From Uloborus plumipes (taxonomy: Eukaryota; Arthropoda; Arachnida; Araneae; Uloboridae), in the NCBI GenBank assembly GCA_038373865.1, contig JAXGGA010002049.1, forward strand, positions 1-64,000: a stretch of DNA of 64,000 bases, read 5' to 3'. Below, piece by piece: positions 58,234 to 64,000 of this stretch. The stretch's first letter is position 1. Every line of letters starts with the position of its first letter. The notes under the pieces are model-generated. The model was not told the origin of the DNA and searched no databases. It worked only from the letters and a program-made list of their open reading frames with translations. A program made the translations under genes and the position numbers.

Positions 58234-58647
58234 CACTGTAAAAAATGAATGTTGTTTTTACAGTATAATACAGCTAATTTTATAGTAATAAACTGTAAAA
58301 ATTGCCAATTTTACATTAAAGAAGTGTAAAATTGCTACTTTTACAGTACTTAACTGAAAAATTGCTACATTTACAATAGTAAACTGTAAAATTGTCAATT
58401 TTACGGCTTATTACAGTGCTTTTTATATGTTTAAAACCGGAACCTCTGCTAGCAGTAGTATACTGCTGTTTTTACAGTAATAATACAGCTAAATTTTACA
58501 ACAATAAACTGCAAAATTTCTAACTTTACAGTAAGAAACTGGAAAACTGCTAGTTTTACACTTAATTGCTCTGCATTTTACAGTTTTATATTGGAACCTC
58601 CGCCGCCAGTATTATACTGTAAAAACAACAGTTCATTTTTTGCGGTG
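58234..58647. repeat. ACTGTAAAA-family repeat, copy 5
   Basis: TA-flanked CACTGTAAAAAATGAATGTT to TTCATTTTTTGCGGTG, 414 bp, full-size two-half layout. Confidence 0.88.
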
Positions 58648-59077
58648 TATGAATAAATCATTTCTGATCATAAACCTAAAGCAGGTGATAATATGTAACA
58701 CCAGCATATAAGCATGTAATTTTAAATATTTTCTTTCCCATACCTGACAATATTGATAAGTTACTTAAGCAAGAAGACACGCTTTGAATTAGGAATAAAA
58801 ATTTTAACAACATTAATGAAAAACTTTTCATTGTTTAATTCTTTCTTAGAAAATATTGTTTGGTTCTTATCTTATTAAAAATCTTTAGAAGCAGATCCGA
58901 TATTAAAATTGCATATCAATGTTACAAATGACAAAGTAATTGTATTAAATAATCCTTTATTAGTTACCTATTTATGAATTTTTAGGTCATCTAAATTTAT
59001 CTTTTACCGGGACGTAAAGGAACACAGAGACTTTTTGCCCGAAAACCGAGACTGTTGCGGTCGAACCGGCATGGCTG

Positions 59078-59273
59078 CACTACAAAAAATGAAAGTTTTT
59101 TTTACAGTAAAATACTGGCAGCCGAAGTTCCAATTTAAAACTGTCAAATGCACAGAAATAAACTGTAAAACGAGTAATTTTAGTTTCTTACCGTAAAGGT
59201 TGCAATTTTACAGTTTATTGCAGTAAAATTTAGCTGTATTATACTGTAAAAATAACATTCATTTTTTACAGTG
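59078..59273. repeat. ACTGTAAAA-family repeat, copy 6
   Basis: Short internal-deletion copy from GCACTACAAAAAATGAAAG to CATTTTTTACAGTG. Confidence 0.8.
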
Positions 59274-59943
59274 GGGCAAGCTTACCTATAAACCTGTGAA
59301 ATAAAATATCTTAATCTGAGAAGAACGCATAGAATCAAGTTTTAGGACACCATTTTCTTCATTGAAAGATGATAGTGATCAACAGTAACTTATACTCATC
59401 AATTTTTATCAGGAACGTTTAATGATTGACTAACACGAACATGATGCTCAGGAAATCAAAGCGTCTTCATGGACCTGTGAGCAGTCCCAGGTGATATATG
59501 ATCCATGAGATTCCACGAGGTCCATAATGCTGGATTTATGACATTCTTTGAAGCCATGTCCAGCGTTTTGCTCATCCCATTGTTCATAGCGTACTGACTG
59601 AACAGAAACGGGCGCCCACATCTCCCAGTTTCAAAAAGCAGTTTTCCTAAAGCAGGATAGTATTCGAAAAAGTGTTGTCTTGTTGGGAGTAGAAACATTC
59701 GGTTTATAATTGAAAACTTCAAAAATGGTTTTAGGGTTGAAAATCATTGCTCAATGCTCAGTAACAAAAATGATCTCATGCTGTTGAAAAATACTCTTCA
59801 CCACAGTACAAACTAAAAGCTACTAAAAATGTTATAAAATGAAAATAAAAATGTCTTACCATTTCTAACGATGTTCCATTACGAGTTAGAGAAGTAAATA
59901 AAATTTAAAAATAATAGTTATTTAAAAAGTAAATATTTTATAC

Positions 59944-60117
59944 AGGGACGTCATTTCAAGAGTTTCCAGGGGGAGGGGGGAAAAGGGTCCAATTACAATG
60001 CAATTTCATCGGAAAACAATAAAAACCACGCCCACTTATATGTAAATACATTGGTTTCTCAAAGCCGGGGAGGGGGAAATCAACCCCCCCCCCTGACCCC
60101 CCGAAATGACGGGCCTG
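59944..60117. mobile_element. CCCGTCATTT-family repeat, copy 2
   Basis: AGGGACGTCATTTCAAG and inversely AGGCCCGTCATTTCGGGG. Same body as 25796-25977, so a small dispersed MITE. Confidence 0.75.
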
Positions 60118-60319
60118 ATTTTATAACGATTGCGAGACTTTTGGGTCACCCCGCATAACACAGTCACCAGGAGGAGCGTATATTCTTCAGAAATTATCTA
60201 TGGTCTTTTCTGCAATGAATTTCATTTTGCTTTCGCTGTCATCAAGTTTATATTTATTTAAAACTAAAAATTATAAAGAAAAATTTCAATGTATGGAAAT
60301 TAATGTTCTATAGAACCAA

Positions 60320-60500
60320 GCCCGTCATTTGAGCGATCAGTGGGAGGGGGGGGGGGTCAGCTTCCCTCTTCTGACTCTGAGAAATCAATGTATTTTCATT
60401 TTAGTAGGAGTAGGTTTTTCTGTTTTTAGGTATAATATGCATTGAGTACATATCTTTTGCTCCCTCCCTGGGAAAATTCGAAATGAAGAGCTTGTATAGA
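60320..60500. repeat. CCCGTCATTT-family relic, copy 3
   Basis: AAGCCCGTCATTTGAGCGAT, a G run, GAGAAATCAATGTATTT and TTCGAAATGAAGAGCTTGTA at the other end. More diverged than copies 1 and 2. Confidence 0.5.
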
Positions 60501-60509
60501 ACCGAAATC

Positions 60510-61950
60510 ATTTCAAACTGAGCCCCTTTATTCATTTACTCATTTTTCATATCCAAAAACGGACTAAAAATGGTAGTGCGTATAGGTTAAAGCTCTCTAC
60601 TACTTTTATTGAATCAAACTAAAACTGTTCATTCATTAAATTGTCCACAAAGATTTAAGTATGTTTCTTTAAGAGATCTATTACAAAAAAAAAAAATCTT
60701 AAACCATCCTTTTTCATTGAGTCATTCAATCATTATCAATTTAACTATGAACACTTGGAATAACTTTGAACTGTACTAGTTAACTTTGTGCTACTTCAAA
60801 TTATTTGATACATTTGATTTAAAAAAAAGAAGGAAAACTAGAAAGCCCACTGCCAAATTTAAAATCCAAAACTACGACCCTGCTTGTGTTCCAACATGAA
60901 ATATATCTTTAATAAATTTACGTTAACAGGTTTGGATTATGTATTGCTAAAATTAAGAGCACAGGCAAACTTCATTAGGTCAATCACAACTAAAAAAGAA
61001 ATTTAAAAAAAAACACACAATAAGCCTAACAAACCATATGAGTTTAGTACTTCTACTAAGTCAACAAGTTTAAAACTTTCAGACGTTGTTATTTTGTAAG
61101 TATAGGAAATTATAAGGACAATTTAAACCAAACTTTCCCACACGTGACCGTGGAATCACCCAAGATTTCCACTCACTTATAGATGTTGTAAAAAGGGTTT
61201 TATAAAAATTGGGGCACGCTGAGCTAAGCAATAAACTATTTTTGGACCATGATTCTTAAGTTCTGATGTTCCACCAGTGGTGTTTTCAATATTTTTCCAG
61301 ACAGACTATTAAATTAAATGACTAAGAGCTAATATTTATTCTGTGACATATTTGCTTCCATTTTTCTACGCCACGAGGCAGGACAATATATTGCGGTCAA
61401 TATCACCAAGTGTCTGACCTTCACCCAAGCACGCGAAGACACTCAATTTGTTTGTAATCGTGGGAATCAAGAGAAGTTTATTCTTTAATTATGTTTTTCT
61501 ATTCTTTTTTTTCGATCGTACGACGAAAAGCAATTGCTTTTAATGTGATTTCCAGCATGTTTTTGGAATTCCACACAGAACGCTTTTGCCTCAAAATAAT
61601 ACCATCTGCGTGAGAAAGATCAGATTCGACATTATCTGTTTTGCACGATTGCCGGTAATCATGGATGGCAGATTATATCACATCAGATTGTTTTAGCAGA
61701 TTATATCATTTTTAGATTTCTATTTGAAGCGTGTAGCAGCGAAAGTAGGTATCACTTTCAAGTTTTATGATTGCAATACGAAGTAGGCCAATAACCTGAC
61801 ACAGTCAGACAGTTTTGAAAGGTCGCCTAAATGGTTTAAGCAATACAGAAAAAGTTAATATACTAATATAACTAATATAAAATTTATATAACTCATGCAT
61901 TTTTATTGTGAATTTTTCATTAAAAAAATGATGGGCTACCTACTTTTGCA
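60510..61950. other. AT-rich sequence without recognised features
   Basis: No exon, TIR pair or tandem array was recognised. A short direct repeat GCAGATTATATCA occurs at about 61668 and 61699. Confidence 0.45.
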
Positions 61951-61956
61951 TCCATG

Positions 61957-62426
61957 CACTGCAAAAAATAAATGTTGTTTTTTCGGCATAATACAGCTAA
62001 TTTTGTAGTAATTTCACTGTAATGAACTGTAAAATTGCTAATTATACAGTCATAAGTGTAAAGTTGCTAGTTTTACTGTTTATTACCATGCATTTCACAG
62101 TTTTAAACTGGAAACTCTGCTGTCAGTATTATACTGCTGTTTTTACAGTATAATACAGCTAATTTTAAGTTAATAAACGGTAAAATTGCTAATTTTACTG
62201 TAAAAAACTAAAATTTCTAATTTTACAGTAAGAAACTAAAATTGCTAGTTTTACAATAATAAACTAAAATAGCTAGTTTTACAGTTAATTACTGCGCATT
62301 TTGCAGTTTATTACTGTTTATTACTGCGCATTTTACAGTTTATTACTGTTTATTACTGCGCATTTGTTTCTAACTGAAACCCCTGTTTTCAAATACTGTA
62401 AAAACAACAGTTTATTTTTTGAAGTG
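61957..62426. repeat. ACTGTAAAA-family repeat, copy 7
   Basis: CACTGCAAAAAATAAATGTT to TTTTTTGAAGTG, flanked by TGCA-like text, with the phrase TTTATTACTGTTTATTACTG amplified near the right end. Confidence 0.85.
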
Positions 62427-62729
62427 CACGCTTCATTTGTTATATGGTCTGAATTAGGGAGTCTGCTTTGACAAAAGTAATCTAGCATTTAAACAATGTT
62501 ATAGCAGTTCATTTTCTCAATGACCATTCTGGACGAATAATTTGTGGAGACTTTAATTTTTCAAAATTATGTTTCCATTCCAACAGAGAATAGCTGAATT
62601 AAGATTCGCATTCAATCAAAAATAATAAAATTACATCACCTGTCATTCGAACTAAACTCGTGATGCAAAAAAATACGAGTACTGAGCATCCGTGAAAACC
62701 GCGCCAAGCACTCGCGAATCATTGCACTT

Positions 62730-64000
62730 AACAAGAAGTTCTGTCAAGAACTAAACGAGCCTACTTTCCCGTACATCGACATCGGCATTCTCGCATCTGA
62801 TCATTATTCTCTTGATTATCTGAGACTTAAAATTATGTCAAACATACCTTTTTAGCACTTAGAGCTGATTTCGAAAAGCAAAATATACCCCTTTCATCAG
62901 ATGAAATAGACACGTAAAAAGTAATTAACGAATAAATAAAGTTTTGTCGCACCTTTTAAAGAGTGTAATTGTGACAGTTCCTCCGTAGAAAAAATCCTCC
63001 ATCGTTTTCAAAAAAAAAATAATAATAATAATAATAATGATAATAATAAAATAAATAAATAAATAAATAAAAGTACAAAGAGCATCAAAACACATTTTAG
63101 CAAAGAAAGAAAAAAAAGAAAAAAAAACTCGTCCGTTAATAAAATGTCTCGAATTTCACTTTTAATCTGTTGCCAGTTGTTAAATATAAATAAAGAATAA
63201 AATGTTCTCGTGAATGAAAAATTTTTGTTACAAAAAAACACATCGTCTGCCAAAAAAAATAATAATAATAATAATAAATAAAATAAAACAAATTTATAAA
63301 TAAACAAAAGTCATTTTTTTTTCTGAGCCTGCATTTCCGCCATGTTTGCGGAGTCGGAGTCAGAATCAGAGTCCTCACAGAAGATTACTCAGAAAAGTAC
63401 GTTACAAACATTATTTATCAAAACCATTTTCTTACAAAGTTAGTTTGAAGGAAATCCGACTTTAAGTTCAGGATCAACATTCAACTTAAATTCCCCGTAG
63501 ACGCTAATGTTAATTTTTTTTTCTGAACGGTTCAATATTGAACGAAAAATGGTTCAAATCAAAAAGTATGGGGCATGTATGGGAAAGCCTCTCCGAGATC
63601 TTTCAAACAAAAAAAAGTTTATTCCGTTCGGACGGTTCACTCAAAAGTTATTAGGTGGGGAAAGGTTGCTTGAACGGTTCAATGTTGAACGAAAACGTGT
63701 TCAAATTGAAAATTTAAATACGGTAATGAAGTATCCTTGCTGAGATCCATCGAACAAAAAAAAGTTTATTTAAATCGGACTGTTCACTCAAAAGATATCA
63801 GGGGTGACAGCTTGATTGAGCGGTTCAATGTTGAACGAAAAATTGTTCAAATCGAAAATGTAGATACGGGAATGAAGTATCCTTGAAAAGATCTTTCGAA
63901 CAAAAAAAAGTTTGTTCAAATCGGATTGTTCACTCAAAAGTTAGCATCGCGGGACCGGTTGTTTGAACGGTTCAAAGTTGAACCAAAAATTGTCCAAATC
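62730..64000 (+). repeat. Dispersed repeat, copy 2 (direct partner at 23020-23920), runs off the window
   Basis: It opens with AAGAAGTTCTGTCAAGAACT as in copy 1 and carries AAT and AAAT microsatellites, then four or more 110-bp tandem units with GGTTCAATGTTGAACGAAAA and CAAAAAAAAGTTT(A/G)TTCAAAT. The match to copy 1 continues to the window edge. Confidence 0.8.

Noticed and set aside
59456..59722. 88-codon minus-strand open frame that looks slightly protein-like
   Set aside because: It has some balanced composition (ending WNLMDHISPGTAHRSMKTL) but no known motif and no fit to gene A phases. It could be an old transposon piece, but this is not supported.

Overview
The window looks like AT-rich nuclear DNA from an arthropod. 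The GC-AG/GT intron-exon structure, long introns and dense DNA-transposon remains rule out a prokaryote. The Tc1-like, CR1/jockey-like and DUF4817-type transposase relics resemble families common in chelicerates (spiders and relatives), but that placement is an inference from protein style and was not tested by any search.

Only two real protein genes are supported. Both are on the minus strand, in head-to-tail tandem, and both encode secreted-type glycoside hydrolase family 18 (chitinase fold) proteins. Gene A (upstream copy) is visible from its second exon at 53357 to its stop codon at 39831; its signal-peptide exon was not found and probably lies beyond position 64000. Gene B (downstream copy) appears complete: a signal-peptide exon at 32859-32790, a 15.4 kb first intron, six GH18 exons between 17379 and 5226, and a probable short last exon at 1811-1717. 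Spliced, B gives 438 residues; the visible part of A gives 397. Four internal exons have the same lengths or nearly so in both genes (264/258, 104/104, 118/118, 186/186 nt) with the same phases, so they are tandem duplicates. Both have decayed active sites. The catalytic DxxDxDxE motif reads DGMDFSFQ in A (the acid/base Glu is Gln) and DGLDVAWE in B (third Asp is Ala), and both lack the Trp of the last GH18 motif. They are best described as chitinase-like proteins, A almost certainly without hydrolytic activity.

Everything else is intron or intergenic DNA built largely from mobile elements. From left to right: a 66-bp-arm palindrome (581-722); TTAA-flanked elements with CCCTTT termini (903-1748, 2472-2850, 30092-32131 with a nested copy, 45024-45550); a dead Tc1 element (3098-4653); a Tigger-like MITE (5450-5933); a tRNA-like SINE inside a local tandem repeat (about 5960-6365); an element at 8466-10023 carrying a short Helitron and another MITE; a Tc1 deletion derivative ending 28 bp from a splice acceptor (10942-11734); two minus-strand tRNA-derived SINEs (12.2-12.8 kb); a 2.5 kb inverted repeat holding 180-bp tandem repeats (17.7-20.2 kb); TA-flanked MITEs (21.0-22.2, 27.2, 47.3-49.3 kb); a 1.6 kb element with recurring GTTACCGATCTGAT-type motifs (34.2-35.8 kb) and its partial inverted copy (53.5-54.5 kb); a mariner-like relic (43.6-44.8 kb); a 5'-truncated CR1/jockey-like retrotransposon (52.37-52.86 kb); and seven copies of one short repeat family built from ACTGTAAAA-type motifs. 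No plus-strand host gene, CRISPR array, rRNA or bona fide tRNA gene was found.
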